Shown here: piece by piece, positions 12,301 to 21,480 of the stretch
Position numbering within the stretch: the first letter of the stretch is position 1
Layout of the letters: every line of letters begins with the position of its first letter
Assembly (NCBI GenBank): GCA_031763025.1
Contig: JASSKH010000003.1
Location: forward strand, 7,864,718-7,928,717
Length of the DNA stretch: 64,000 bases
Direction: 5' to 3'
Source: Macrocystis pyrifera
Taxonomy: Eukaryota > Sar > Phaeophyceae > Laminariales > Laminariaceae
Program-made: the position numbers and the translations under genes
The notes under the pieces: generated by a model
Told to the model about the DNA's origin: nothing
Seen by the model: only the letters and a program-made list of their open reading frames with translations
Databases searched by the model: none

Positions 12301-13036
12301 CCCCACGTAGACCGCTGAAAAGAACAAATGATAATTGCTGTTGGCTGTCTATCTCCTCTCAATGACTACTATTAATATTACTGATACTACATTCATTAAT
12401 AGTAAATAGTAATAATGTATTATTTCACTACCGTATGAATAAAATACTATTACGGGGAACCATAGTAAACAGGACCAAATATTGTTAGTAATATTAGGTG
12501 AATATATAGGTTTTTGTGTGTACCGTAGGTCCTATTTACTATGGTCCCCCCGTAACATTATACTCCTCCGAAGTGCTATATATTTCGAGGCACTGCTGTG
12601 ACTCGTAGGCAGTACTACTGCCGTATTTCATGCAACAAAATACGTGCCATCGTACACGCACAGCCTGAACCGTCGAACCGCCAGCAAACTACAGGGCGGG
12701 GGTTGGACACCTGGCACTCTGCAACCACACGGAGCGCCCGCGACTTTGTACCGTACCGTACCCACCTGTGTTCGCACAGCACGTGTCGACTGCTGCTGTT
12801 GCCTTCGTCCACGCTTTCGACTCGCCAGTAGCGGCGGCGAGATTTTCCGAGCTCGAGCTGTAGGGACTCCAAGACATGGAAGTCTTCGAGGCGAGGACCT
12901 CCCCCGACAAGGTCTCCCCCGACCGCCAGGCTGATCGACCACAGATCCGGCAAGGGTTCTTCGGAGGGGAGGTCTTCCCGCATTCGTTTCGTCTGTCGCT
13001 TCTCGATGGTGCCGCTGCGGCAACCTTGTGGTTGGT
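7350..13036 (-). CDS. eIF2-alpha-kinase-like (PEK/GCN2-type) pseudokinase, 3' part, three exons
   Basis: Exons 13036-12766, 9769-8632 and 7751-7350 join in phase (phase 2, then 0) at GT-AG junctions and give one continuous kinase fold. The order is: N-lobe start RLEDFHVLESL; beta3/alphaC HRFHLPERIAV...LMLREARLL; beta4 HESIVPLERGWLE; a long acidic insert with 13 consecutive Asp; a hinge; FLQVVRGVDHLHTQGVVHNN; then CSPEHRRGSKVDSHSDVYSL; and a C-lobe ending DRPDCFEILDELAES-stop. RLPNRE-like beta3, REA-LL-LSHESIV and an insert between beta4 and beta5 are typical of PERK/GCN2 kinases. Catalysis looks lost: no Gly-x-Gly loop (SLQLELGKSR), the beta3 Lys position is His, HRDxKPxN reads HNNIHPGS, and DFG reads GVS. 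The alphaC Glu is kept. The role is therefore probably scaffolding or allosteric, or the gene is decaying. Upstream exons are not resolved. Confidence 0.75.
7752..8631 (-). other. Pseudokinase intron 2 (880 bp) with AGC/AGT-type microsatellite
   Basis: Lies between the donor GTGTGG|GTGAGC and the acceptor at 7752. It holds an AGCAGT/AGCAGC repeat at about 7820-7912. Long Leu-, Ser- or Ala-only open frames here are microsatellite artefacts. Splicing across it restores the alignment of SVW with VAADG. Confidence 0.65.
8632..9769 (-). CDS. Pseudokinase exon 2 (alphaC to catalytic loop, with acidic insert)
   Basis: 1,138 bp = 1 + 379 codons, keeping phase with both neighbours. The acceptor is TGTGCTGCAG|G and the donor GTGTGG|GTGAGC. 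It carries the alphaC helix with its Glu, beta4, a roughly 200-residue insert containing an Asp run (GTC repeat on plus, about 9277-9318), the hinge region YLLLPDFLPLRLWFE, and the altered catalytic loop HNNIHPGS. The insert length and position fit eIF2-alpha kinases. Confidence 0.8.
10830..12330. repeat. Degenerate GC-rich repeats built on CCCGTGAGATTTTC and CGGGCCGGGCC
   Basis: Many scattered copies of 'CGACCCGGCCCGTGAGAT' in both orientations. At 12045-12190 they form three to four tandem units of about 45 bp (CCCGACCTGGCCCGGTCCG then TGAGAGTACTCGACCCG). A shorter block of the same motif is at 33490-33680. They give Gly/Pro/Arg frames that are not genes. Confidence 0.75.
12450..12555. mobile_element. 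MITE family A (copy in pseudokinase intron)
   Basis: About 105 bp with inverted ends TTACGGGG-ACCATAGTA... and ...TACTATGGTCCCCCCGTAA, and the internal CCTATATATTTACC-type core. It is preceded by TA. The family is defined by copies at 21087, 41093, 43227 and 62628. Confidence 0.85.
12766..13036 (-). CDS. Pseudokinase exon 1 of those resolved (N-lobe start)
   Basis: The acceptor follows a 13-base T tract ending GTAG; the donor is GAACACAG|GTGGGT. It encodes ...GTIEKRQTKRMREDL..., then RLEDFHVLESLQLELGKS and YWRVESVDEGNSSSRHVLC. This aligns with the usual 'DF-x-LE-LG-G-G-V-V-DG--YAVK' kinase start, but the glycines of the loop are absent. Its two leftover bases plus the G of the next exon make the Arg codon of EHRFHLPER, so phase supports the join. 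It needs at least one more upstream exon. Confidence 0.65.
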
Positions 13037-13199
13037 CTACAAAAAAAAAAAAACAGCCGAGTTAAAATAATTGACACGCGGAACAGAAGATGTGGAAGTG
13101 TGATGAGCTCAAGTTCTAGAGTTTACGCGTCCACCTCAATAATAAAACACAAACGAAATGAAACCGATGGGGGGCAAAGCAGAGATGGGTCAGTGTCCA

Positions 13200-13342
13200 A
13201 GTGAGAAGTCCGCAATATTTTGTCCTGCGGGCAAATCCGCATGTAACCGCACAAGCACCGCCCAAAAGCCGTAGATGTAAAAGCTAAAGGCTACCAGGTA
13301 AGCGTTGAGCTTCCCCAGCAGATCTCGTCCGACAACCAATCG
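13200..13342 (-). CDS. Possible second membrane-segment exon
   Basis: After the acceptor GTTGCGCAG the minus strand reads RLVVGRDLLGKLNAYLVAF, then SFYIYGFWAVLVRLHADL, a plausible transmembrane helix, to a stop near 13190. It is in phase with the preceding candidate exon. However, it contains TACCTGGTA (13292-13300), one of the dispersed TA-flanked palindromes, so the frame may be coincidental. The 3' boundary is unknown. Confidence 0.25.
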
Positions 13343-13600
13343 CTGCGCAACGTCAGCGGGTAAATAAATACGGGTCGGTACAAACCAGTGATGGTCCTCG
13401 TAGATTTTAGTGATTTAACATGGTTGGGCGGCGTATACTCACAGCCGCACCACAGAATACAAAAAGGTGCCAACCATTATATAATACCTGGTACGTACTC
13501 AACTCACTGGTAAACGAGAGGGCCACAAAACTCAAAAATAAGGTCAACCGATCACCGGGCGGTAGGAACAGAGCAAAAAAATAATAATCGGGGCGCAAGT
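13343..13600 (-). CDS. Possible membrane-segment exon upstream of the pseudokinase
   Basis: A candidate exon at 13600-13443 (acceptor TCTGTAG, donor GCT|GTGAGT) encodes hydrophobic DLRPDYYFFALFLPPGDRL and TLFLSFVALSFTS. The bases 13442-13343 would then be intron. It ends in phase 0, matching the candidate exon that starts at 13342. Whether these belong to the pseudokinase gene (for example as transmembrane segments of a receptor-like protein) is open; the link to the exon at 13036 is not established. Confidence 0.3.
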
Positions 13601-14372
13601 CTACAGAACAAAAAGCAACGCTTGTGGCAGCAATACCATCCACGCTCGAACTCGTAGCATGCTACAAAAAAAGTGTCAGGCCGACCAGGCAATCCGCCCT
13701 CGCCCCTGCGGGTACAAGCTATGCCCAGCGTCAGCTTGGAGGGTTCAGTTCCGGGTGGGATCATGTGCCCGCGGGTTCTGGGACGTACGTGTGATTCTGT
13801 GGAGAAAATATTAAGAACGCTATTTTTTCGTTCCATCTACAGTACTGCCCGCGAAAATGAACCTCGGACAAATAGGAGGGTGTAGAAACTATTACCAATA
13901 GGCTTCCCCAAATAACCGCTTCGAACGGAAGCCCTCACAGCTAAGGCACGCGGCAGGCGTGCAAGGCATGCATGCGCGATAAGGCGTGCCCAAGGCCGTG
14001 TTTTTTTAGAAAAGACTCTAAAAGAAAAGTGCTGGATAAGTTTCAAGCGCCTAGTCATATGCCTGAACGTGTTTTCACTATTAAAGCCTTGCCCGGACAA
14101 GCAAAATCTCCATACAACCAAGCCTCGCATTCACGTTACAGCCGCAAGTGGCCCAGAACCCTGGTTTTACGGAGTTCGCATATGCAACGGCGTTACTTTG
14201 GGGCACAAAAACGGGGACTAAGGTACGTATGGCACGGAATGGCGTCGAAGGCAACCCCCTCTGCTGCGAAAGGGCCCACAAGCAGAAAGTAAGGCATCGC
14301 TTAGCGGCTCCCTTCGCACACTTCTCAAAAGCTACTGAAAACCATGTAGCACATAAGTACCAACACTAACAT
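13601..14372. other. Unassigned sequence
   Basis: No gene, RNA or repeat that I can support. Open frames of about 100 codons on both strands overlap each other and have no family signature. Confidence 0.4.
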
Positions 14373-14733
14373 GCCGGTGTCCCTGGTGGCTAAGTAGGTG
14401 ATCCGCGTGCCTACTACGATCAATTTCGTGGGTTCAAGTCTCACCGAGTGCATACTCGTAAGGACCTTTTCTTCCATAAATTATTGATTAGCGGAAGGCG
14501 CGAAAGCGTGAGTTAGCTACTTCGATTAAAATCGACGAGCAGTGGGAATGCTGAACCCTATGCGCGACAAAAAAATGAAGGCACGTATATACCGGGGGGG
14601 AGAAGGGACGACACCTGTGACCACGGTTTGTCCAGAAGAAGACCGCTGGGGGTAAAACCTCCTACGAGTCAAGCTGGAAAGTGAAAGTGATGAGTGATGA
14701 TCAAAAAAAAGATGATTAAAAAAAAAAAAAAAA
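14373..14733 (+). mobile_element. tRNA-derived SINE, copy S1
   Basis: The head resembles a tRNA: A-box-like GGTGGCTAAGTAGGTG and B-box GGTTCAAGTCTCACC. A shared body follows (GATTAGCGGAA, GAGTTAGCTAC, GAATGCTGAACCCTATGCGC, GTGACCACGG-TTGTCCAGAA), then GAAAGTGATG and an A-rich tail. Six other copies occur (39167, 41405, 42663, 53793, 61690, and a 3' fragment at 51196). S1 has TATATA at 14586 where other copies have TA. Confidence 0.9.
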
Positions 14734-14816
14734 TGTAAATATCATACCGGCACATTATAGGTAATTATTTACTCCGGCCGCCCCGGTGGTCTACTGCTGT
14801 AGCGGTTTTTAGTACT

Positions 14817-14896
14817 ACTGCAGTCCCGTTTTGGGGACAAACAACTTAATAATTGACCGGTTTGTCCCCAAAACGGGACTTGCAGTCCTAAACGGG
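14817..14896. mobile_element. Palindromic MITE, family B
   Basis: ACTGCAGTCCCGTTTTGGGG and its complement are separated by about 20 bases. The right end AACGGG is followed by TTAA. The left arm lacks its outer CCCTTTTAGG. Confidence 0.75.
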
Positions 14897-15024
14897 TTAA
14901 ACTCGAATACCACTGAGGTCGAGGTCGAGGGTTCGAGCCTACTCCGTAGTATGGGGGTTTTTTATTCATCTAGTGACGCCACCAGCTGTCGAGAGAGACT
15001 GTTGCAGCGTGGGTATGTAGGCGT

Positions 15025-15185
15025 TCGACGCGAGTCGGCAAGGGAAGGAAGTGCTGAACTCTTCTCCCGACGAAAACGCAAGGCAGGTGCCGTAGTGGGG
15101 AGGGGGGGAAATGCCTACTTACAGTAGTGACGCCCGGATCTGAGGTACGGCTACCACAGAAAGGAGAGAGAAAAGAAGGGCGAAT
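15025..15185 (+). repeat. Dispersed repeat R3, copy 1 of 4
   Basis: A shared block (GACGCGAGTCG, GCTGAA-TCTTCTC, GTAGTGGGGAGGGGGG, GGATCTGAG-TACG) ends in a purine-rich GAGAGAGAAAAG tail. Other copies: 17395-17545, 56915-57045 and 58495-58770. Confidence 0.75.
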
Positions 15186-15574
15186 AAAATAAATGGGATG
15201 GAAAATGCATATATACATATATACATGAATGACTGTGTTCGACCCACAGTAAAAAAGGCAGCATTGTGCCCTTCTCGTCTTTTCACAAATACCGAAGACA
15301 ATTTGGCAGGACAGGACCGTGTCCGCTCTCAGGACCGAACACATGCAACGATCGTGGATATGTGTATCTCAGTATGAATACGAATACCGTGCGTGGCGAA
15401 CGTTGTCAAAAATCGTACCCAAAATATTCGGCTTACATACATTCTGGGACGCACACACACCAACACCGGATGACAGCGCAGAGATCTGCATGGGTTGGGT
15501 TGGGTTGGGTTGGGTTGGTTTGTGTTGCGTTGGGGTTGGAGTTCGGCAGCACGGGAGATTCCTCGGTGAACTTA
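15186..15574. other. Unassigned sequence with a TTGGG tandem
   Basis: No gene. (TTGGG)n at about 15490-15520 resembles a G-rich satellite; it is too short and interstitial to call a telomere. Confidence 0.5.
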
Positions 15575-16500
15575 CCGACATAAAATTACCGCCTCAAACC
15601 TTCGTGCAAGGCAGAGTTCGCGGTTACCGAGAAAATATTGGAATACTATTGCCGAGAAAAACTTTGCTGCACGAAAAAAGGTTTACCGTCCCCGAACGAA
15701 CGTGTACCGAGCAATTGCTGATGCGCCGTCTCCGACAAACAAAATTACCGAGGTGACTCGACACCGTCAAAAGTTCACTGAGGTTCTATTGAACTACCGT
15801 CACAGTGCAAAATTTTACCGATCTATTGTTAATTTACCGTCCAAAACATTTTCACTCAAGGCAGGTGTACGTACGACGTTATCCGGAGTCGTTGAGTGAG
15901 AAAAATAGTAGAACAATATCAAAATATTGTAGTACCTTGGCGTGATTTTGAATAGTGTAAAATATTGAGCAGAGGGGGGGGTATCAGGTATTGGTGACAA
16001 AACTACAACGGAGAGGGTTTTGCGCAAAGTTGCCGTCGTAACCGCCACATTACCGCGATTGCCGCCATAGGTCTGCGAGCACCTACTGTAGTACCGTGGT
16101 AGCACTGCAATTACCTTCATACACCCGTGGTTACGGTCGTATTACCGCGGTTCGCTTATAATTACCGTCGTCTTGCGTTACCGGCCAATTTCTACCGTGG
16201 TGCCCCGGTACCGAACAAAACAACACAATAAGTACCGCCGTCTTGCATTACCGACCCGACCATTACCGAGGTGTCTTGTTACCGAACAATTACACCGTAA
16301 TTACCGCCGCTTCACATCGACCGCCCCCCGACCATTACCGGGCTTTCTCGTTGTCGAAATACCGTAAAAAAATACCGCCGTCTTGCATCACCGACTCGAC
16401 CATTAATACCGAGAGGTGCCTCGTCGCCGAATAGAACTTGGGTACAAAAATCCACCGTTTTCCTTCCCGTTAGTTACAGTCTCAAAATACAATTACCGAG
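15575..16500 (+). repeat. Motif-dense block: TTACCG(T/A/C)-type sites every 20-40 bp
   Basis: Over about 900 bp, 'TTACCG' or 'TACCG' recurs roughly 30 times, almost always on the plus strand, with variable spacing and diverged flanks (ATTACCGCCGTCTTGCATTA, ATTACCGAGGTG, TTTACCGTCC). It is not a clean tandem array and has no coding frame. Confidence 0.7.
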
Positions 16501-17394
16501 GAATCCCTTGCGTTTTTTAGCAGTGATCCTACAGGTAGTTTCGGCGATTCTGTACACTTTCATCCTCTGCGACGGCCAAGGCGATCGATGTCTTTGTGGT
16601 CTTGACCTTGCTTGATGGTAGGGGCTGTCCTTGGCCGTTTCTCAGCCATGGCCTGACCCCCATGCCTCGCCCCCCCCACCCGCGGTACTAATTCGGCGGT
16701 TGAGCGCATGTCTTGGTGAAATCTCTATGGTTGTACACCAGTATATCACACACGTTTCATGTTAAGTATGTCGTTTACCATCTAGAGGTCCATCTATGGG
16801 CTGTACGGTGTCCTGATTTTTAGTGACTGTCAGAGTTGTCTTCGGGCGAAAATCTCAGCAGCGGCCTCCCACCGTACGTATCCCTTCCCCCCCCCGGCCG
16901 GTGCTCTATCTTGGGGGTTGAGAACATGTTCTCTCACCGCTCTCGGCATGACGAGGGCGACTTCACCTTGTTTTTTTCGCGTATCAGTGTTTTATCCGAA
17001 CACCGACACTTCCATCCTGTCGCGTTCCTCCGGCCACTTGTAGATGACGCCTACGTGACAGCGATGAACCTTTCCATCTTATTCGCACGACCTAAAAAAG
17101 AAAAAAAAAAAAAGCCAAAAATAGCTATACCTACGTATGTATGCGTCTCGAGCAATTTACATAGTTGGCGGAAAGGCTTCAGGTACACCTACATCCCTGT
17201 GTCCACTCAAGTCGGGGCCTCGCCTATTTTCGGCATTACCCCTACACGAAGCACATGGCTCAACCTGTAGCTACGAATGGCAGTTTGCCCGAGCAAGAAA
17301 TCTACCCGAAGCCGGCAACCCAGCTTCTTGCTGGGTTCTTCCTGAGTCTGCGGTACTCTCTGCAACAATACTTGGCAATTCGATGCTAGTAATA
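16501..17394. other. Unassigned sequence
   Basis: No supportable gene. A 144-codon plus-strand frame (16836-17270) crosses an A-rich run and has no family signature. Confidence 0.4.
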
Positions 17395-17511
17395 GTCGAC
17401 GCGGGAAGGGCTGAAGTCTTCTCGGGATGAAAATACAAGGCAAGAACCGTATTTAGTGGGGAGGAGAAAGACTAGTAGTGACCCCGTATCTGAGTTACGA
17501 GTATTGCTAGG

Positions 17512-17542
<31 letters not shown>

Positions 17543-17599
17543 ACAGAAAAGGCGAAGAAAACTTAATGAAGGGCGAAGAAAACAGATGAGAAGGGGGGG

Positions 17600-17632
<33 letters not shown>

Positions 17633-17640
17633 GAGGTGGA
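17395..17640 (+). repeat. Repeat R3, copy 2, with (GA)n and poly-A
   Basis: Matches the R3 block (GTCGACGCGGGAAGGGCTGA, AGTCTTCTCG, TAGTGACC-CGTATCTGAG), then runs into (GA)n at 17515-17542 and a long A tract near 17600-17630. Confidence 0.75.
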
Positions 17641-18344
17641 ACAAAGCGCATAAAAAAAACGGAGTACAGGTATATTCTAAGCGCATTCCCCAATCGGTTC
17701 CTGTTGTTCTTGTTGACGGCTCTGACCGCCCGCGTGGACGGTAGTGATAGCCCCGACGGCCCTGTGGCCGTCCTTCAGTTGCAAGAAAAAGGCTTAGTTG
17801 AGAGATTCATGGGTGGCAGTTGAAGCCAAACGTAGGTGAAGCCAACCTGAATAGACACGGAGAGATAGTATCTGGAAACGTTTAGCCAACAGCGGGTACG
17901 ACCGGGCGCTGGTCAATCCGAGAGAGGTCCAGCAAGTATTTTCCCGAGCACAACACGTACGTCGTGCACTAATAAATCGATCAAACTATCTATCAAGTCT
18001 TCCTATTTTTGGCTCTTGCCCCGATACAGACTGGTGCACGTCAAACGCTTCCCAAAGTCCGTTGGTCATGGATTCGCTCTCATGGGCGTTGCGTGTCAGC
18101 GCAGAACCTTTCTACATAATGTGCAATTGATCGCGGTCTTGGGATTCGATCCGTAAATTCATCCTGGCTCGCCCCGGCGGCCTCACAAGCCCGTTCTTCG
18201 TTTCAATAATGGGTATCTGGTATTCAAGTAAGTTGGCTGCCGAAAGAAACCCCGACTGTCTCAAGCCCTGATTCCTGATGTCGAGGCTAAGTTCCACCTG
18301 CGAGCACATCTCCAAGTAATTGTTGGGTGGAGACTGTGGGCTGC
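17641..18344. other. Unassigned sequence
   Basis: Nothing recognised with confidence. It may include the decayed 5' part of the Copia-type element whose Gag relic follows. Confidence 0.35.
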
Positions 18345-19055
18345 TACGATGCAAAGACTATCCGACAGAACGGTGTCAGCATGCGCCAGCTCCACGATTT
18401 CAAAATCGCGAAACGCGACGACCCGGTCACGAAATTGTACGAAGCAGACGACCTACTGTACGAGTAAATGCTCAACCACGGCGGGACCTTTGTTGATGAC
18501 AACACTCTGTACTCACGCTTTGTTTCTACCTTGCCTAAGCACGCAGAGGAACTTCGGGACTTGGACCTCAAACAAGTTTTTGAAGGGCGAAAAAACAAAC
18601 TTGATTCTTGCACGTGGTCAGCACGAGACCCAATTCTCCCGCTCGTCGGCAATGAAGGGCGCGACCGCGTTGCTGAAAGGCGGACGGGCGCGCGGTGGGG
18701 GTCGGTCCGGGAAAGGGAACGGCGAGGAGGACGGCAACGGCGAAGCCGCTGGAACCGGTACTCTGAAGGATTCCATGACCTTTTGGCGGGGCAGAGCCAT
18801 GGGCCACCCACAGCGACAGCTGCGGCACCAACAAAATCTGCGACGGATAGGGCAGCAGTGGGCATGGCGGCAGCAAGTGCGCACGCACCACCGGCGGAGG
18901 CCGAACCGCCGGAGGAGGCTGCGCTTGCGACGGTGGGGGGGGGGGAATGCCGGAGACTGCGACGTGAAAACGACGGCGTTTTGCGGGCCAACGCCCAGAT
19001 GAGTAGGGTGACTCGTGTACTGAGTCAAGCTGGGGAGACTGTTGAGGGGTTTTAG
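18345..19055 (+). pseudogene. Copia-type retrotransposon Gag (decayed)
   Basis: Joining frames reads as a Copia-like Gag. One frame gives SMRQLHDFKIAKRDD, LYEADDLLYE-stop-MLNHGG, and TFVDDNTLYSRFVSTLPKH followed by LRDLDLKQVF. A shift then gives RGQHETQFSRSSAMKGATAL, a Gly/Arg-rich linker, and SMTFWRGRAMGHPQRQL. The last is a zinc knuckle (C-x2-C-x4-H-x4-C) in which the cysteines are replaced. A stop codon, a frameshift and loss of the knuckle cysteines show it is dead. No Pol follows. Confidence 0.6.
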
Positions 19056-19392
19056 TGGGTTCAACTCTTACACTACCTGAGTCGGGAGAGATGAAATCTA
19101 GACTCAGGTGCCTACACCCTCGGAGTAAACCACAGTTTGCTGGCGGCACGGTCAGAGACAGGCCCGACTAAGGTGGAAGAAACGAACCGGGTTCGAACGG
19201 GTACACGAAAACTTGAGAAATAAGTGTGGACAAGGGTTTCCTCTCGCTCTCTCCGGGGCGTTGAAAAAAAAAAAAAAAAAAAAAAACGACGACGGCGGCG
19301 TTTGAAACGAGCAGCTACTGCCAAACAGCAGAGCTTCGAAGGCCCTACGGCGGAACAAACATTATATAGGCACCCCCGTCGCGTGTCACCAG
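19056..19392. other. Unassigned sequence with A-run
   Basis: No gene recognised; contains a 22-base A-run at 19264. Confidence 0.4.
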
Positions 19393-19862
19393 GGGGGGGG
19401 GGGGGGGGGGGGTGTACTCGATAGGAGAGATGTACTCGATCTCATGCATGGCCGTAGTCGTATGACCATAGACCCTCGCATCCCTACAATGCCGGGACGG
19501 AGCATGTCGGGATTTCACCGACCAGGCAGACATTGCTTGCACCAAGCGCGAAGCGTCGTGAGGTGTCCGGCGAGTCGCATGAAGGGTGAGCTGCATCCTA
19601 CTAAGAACCGCTTCAGAGGCGGACTTGCATATGGATGGCAGCCTCAATGAGTTAGTTTAATTTCCGGTGTAGCCACTTCCAGAGACAGCAATGGGAGTAC
19701 TATGGCACTATGTAACTGCCTCTTGGGTGCCTTACCTTGAACACTACGTGAAACGATCAATTCCCTTGTGCAGAGTAAAGGTTCTTTACTTCGCACAAAT
19801 GATCTCACTCGACAACCAGCTGTGGGCGACCGCCAAAAAAAAAAAAAAAAAAAAAAAAAACA
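19393..19862 (+). mobile_element. SINE-like retroposon R2 (plus-strand copy)
   Basis: The full counterpart of 4856-5297. It starts in a 20-base G-run, continues with TGTACTCGATAGGAGAG, and ends GGGCGACCGCC plus a 27-base A tail. A further G-run (about 19867) follows the tail. Confidence 0.8.
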
Positions 19863-19894
19863 TCCAGGGGGGGGGGGGGGGGGTTCCAAGGTCG

Positions 19895-20145
19895 TGGGAC
19901 ATTTATTTGCCGTGCGCACCTCGGGGACACATTAAGCGAAATGTTCCTCCGAAACAATACAGTGTGAAGCACGCCACCACGCACGATGATGGCGACCGTA
20001 GGCTACTAGACCTGCCCGTGGGTTGTCTACGGCATCGACTGCCGCGATGGATGCAGTGGTTCCGCCGGTGATCGGTTCTAACCCAATATGCGTTTATACA
20101 GACGTGCTCGTGTTCTCGACAACCATGATCTCTTCTGAACAACAA
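19895..20145 (-). repeat. Dispersed repeat R8, copy 1 of 3
   Basis: The minus strand shares CATCG-GGCAGTCGATGCCGT-like blocks with 20395-20600 and 21295-21480. Translations keep HRGSRCR-QPTGRS-LRSP in two copies, hinting at an old coding origin. No known family. Confidence 0.6.
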
Positions 20146-20239
20146 AGGTATGACAGCCAGCGATTTGACGTAAGTCTCCTTGATGTAGAGAGTCTACCGG
20201 GGCGTCAGGTACTTCAGCCGTTGGCCTGGTTATTGCGCT

Positions 20240-20375
20240 ACGTTCATTGCTTGAGCGATCATTGTTGAACGTGCACTGCTTTCCGCGTCAGCCACCTATA
20301 TACGTTCGTTGCTTGCGCGATCATTATTAAACATTATTAAACATGCACTGGTGTCTGCGTCAGTCACCTATATAG
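20240..20375 (+). repeat. Tandem duplication of about 70 bp
   Basis: Two diverged units share CGTTCRTTGCTTGMGCGATC, TGCACTG, CGCGTCAGCCACCTATATA and similar. Confidence 0.8.
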
Positions 20376-20394
20376 TCTCTTGTTTTCTGGGGCA

Positions 20395-20600
20395 TTTTGA
20401 TGTGCCCCCAAACAATGCTTGGAGAAATCCTGAATATTGAGCACACGAACACGTCTGTGTATCGGGCGATGAGCGATGACCTCCGGAACCGCTGTGCCCA
20501 CCGCGGCAGTAGATGCCGTATACAACCCACAGGCAGGTCTACCTGTAGTATCCTACGGTCGCCGACATCGAGCGCGTTGGCGTGCTTTATATTTTTACTG
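20395..20600 (+). repeat. Repeat R8, copy 2
   Basis: See 19895-20145; the two copies are in opposite orientation. Confidence 0.6.
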
Positions 20601-20809
20601 CATAGTGGTACGCCGCAACACCAGCAGGCTAAAAACGACTGCACGTAAGGCCAAACGGGCACCCACCCACACCAACCCACCCAGCCACCGGTCCACTCAT
20701 CCAACTACCCACCCACGTATCCACTCACAACGCCACCCATCTCACCACTCACCCCAATCAAAACAAAAAAAAAAAAAACAACAAAAAGAAACAGGCAAAA
20801 GAAAGTGGG

Positions 20810-20882
20810 GATTTGAACCCACAATCCTGATCTCCAGACTCGAGCGCTCTATTATGTATACCGCGGCCTCCCGAAAAAGAGG
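20810..20882 (-). repeat. tRNA-like sequence (second SINE head, single copy)
   Basis: The minus strand carries GGGAGGCCGCGGTATAC, an AGAGCGCTCGAGTC segment and a T-arm-like GTGGGTTCAAATCCCCAC. The acceptor 3' half does not pair with the 5' end, so it is not a functional tRNA. A T-rich stretch follows, as in tRNA-derived SINEs. Confidence 0.5.
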
Positions 20883-21086
20883 GAAGACAGCGACTATTTG
20901 CCAACCCCAGGAGGGAAGCTTTCTCCACGCTCCCCGCTCGCCGAAGTTGATGGCGGCGTACCGTTCTTTCGCCGGGGGCGCCAAGGGCTGCTGTGTAGGG
21001 CGCGCGTGGTACCGCCGTGCGTCCGCGGGGGGGCCGGTGGCGCTCGGGAGAGCCCGTGCCCTGCGGGGCATGCTGAAACCGAGCTA

Positions 21087-21191
21087 TTACGGGGGACCAT
21101 AGCAAATAGGACCAAACATTGCTAGTAAAAATAGGGAACTATATAGGTTTTTGTGTGTACCGTAGGTCTTATTTACTATGGTCCTCCGTAA
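21087..21191. mobile_element. MITE family A
   Basis: 105 bp, TTACGGGGGACC...GTCCTCCGTAA, flanked by TA at 21085-21086 and 21192-21193. Confidence 0.9.
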
Positions 21192-21294
21192 TATGTACCT
21201 GGTAGTGTTGAAGACCCAATGCGACGACATCACTACAGCTACGTAGCTGGATGACATAGTGGATTCTTGGTGGTTCCGTTTCTTAGGGACCTGA

Positions 21295-21480
21295 GCTTGC
21301 TGTGCCCTCAAATTGTCCTTGGAGGAATATCGATTGTTGAGAACACGAACACATCTGCATTTCGAGCGAGGAGCCATGACCGGTAGAGCTACTGCACCCG
21401 CCGCCGCAGTGGGTGCCGTTCGTAGCCCTGAGGCAGATCCATCAACAGTACCCTACGGTCCCCGTCATCGCGCTTGGTAT
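21295..21480 (+). repeat. Repeat R8, copy 3
   Basis: Shares GAACACGAACACATCTG, GCCGCAGTGGGTGCCGT and GTACCCTACGGTC with the other two copies. Confidence 0.6.

Larger units (their letters stand above)
9770..12765 (-). other. Pseudokinase intron 1 (2,996 bp), repeat-filled
   Basis: Donor CACAG|GTGGGT at 12765, acceptor at 9770. It contains (CTG)-type microsatellites (about 10130-10250 and 10495-10560), the CGGGCC/CCGTGAGA repeat block (10830-12330) and a family-A MITE (12450-12555). I see no independent gene; an 89-codon plus-strand frame at 11313-11582 matches nothing I recognise. Confidence 0.65.

Noticed and set aside
15489-15520. TTGGG tandem as a telomere
   Set aside because: Only about six units, interstitial, no gradual degeneration and no subtelomeric context.
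18344-19149. Long minus-strand frames (up to 215 codons) opposite the Gag relic
   Set aside because: Mirror frames of a GC-rich Gly/Arg coding region; the plus strand carries the recognisable Gag residues.
20810-20882. Functional tRNA gene
   Set aside because: The T-arm is good but the acceptor stem does not pair; better explained as a SINE head.
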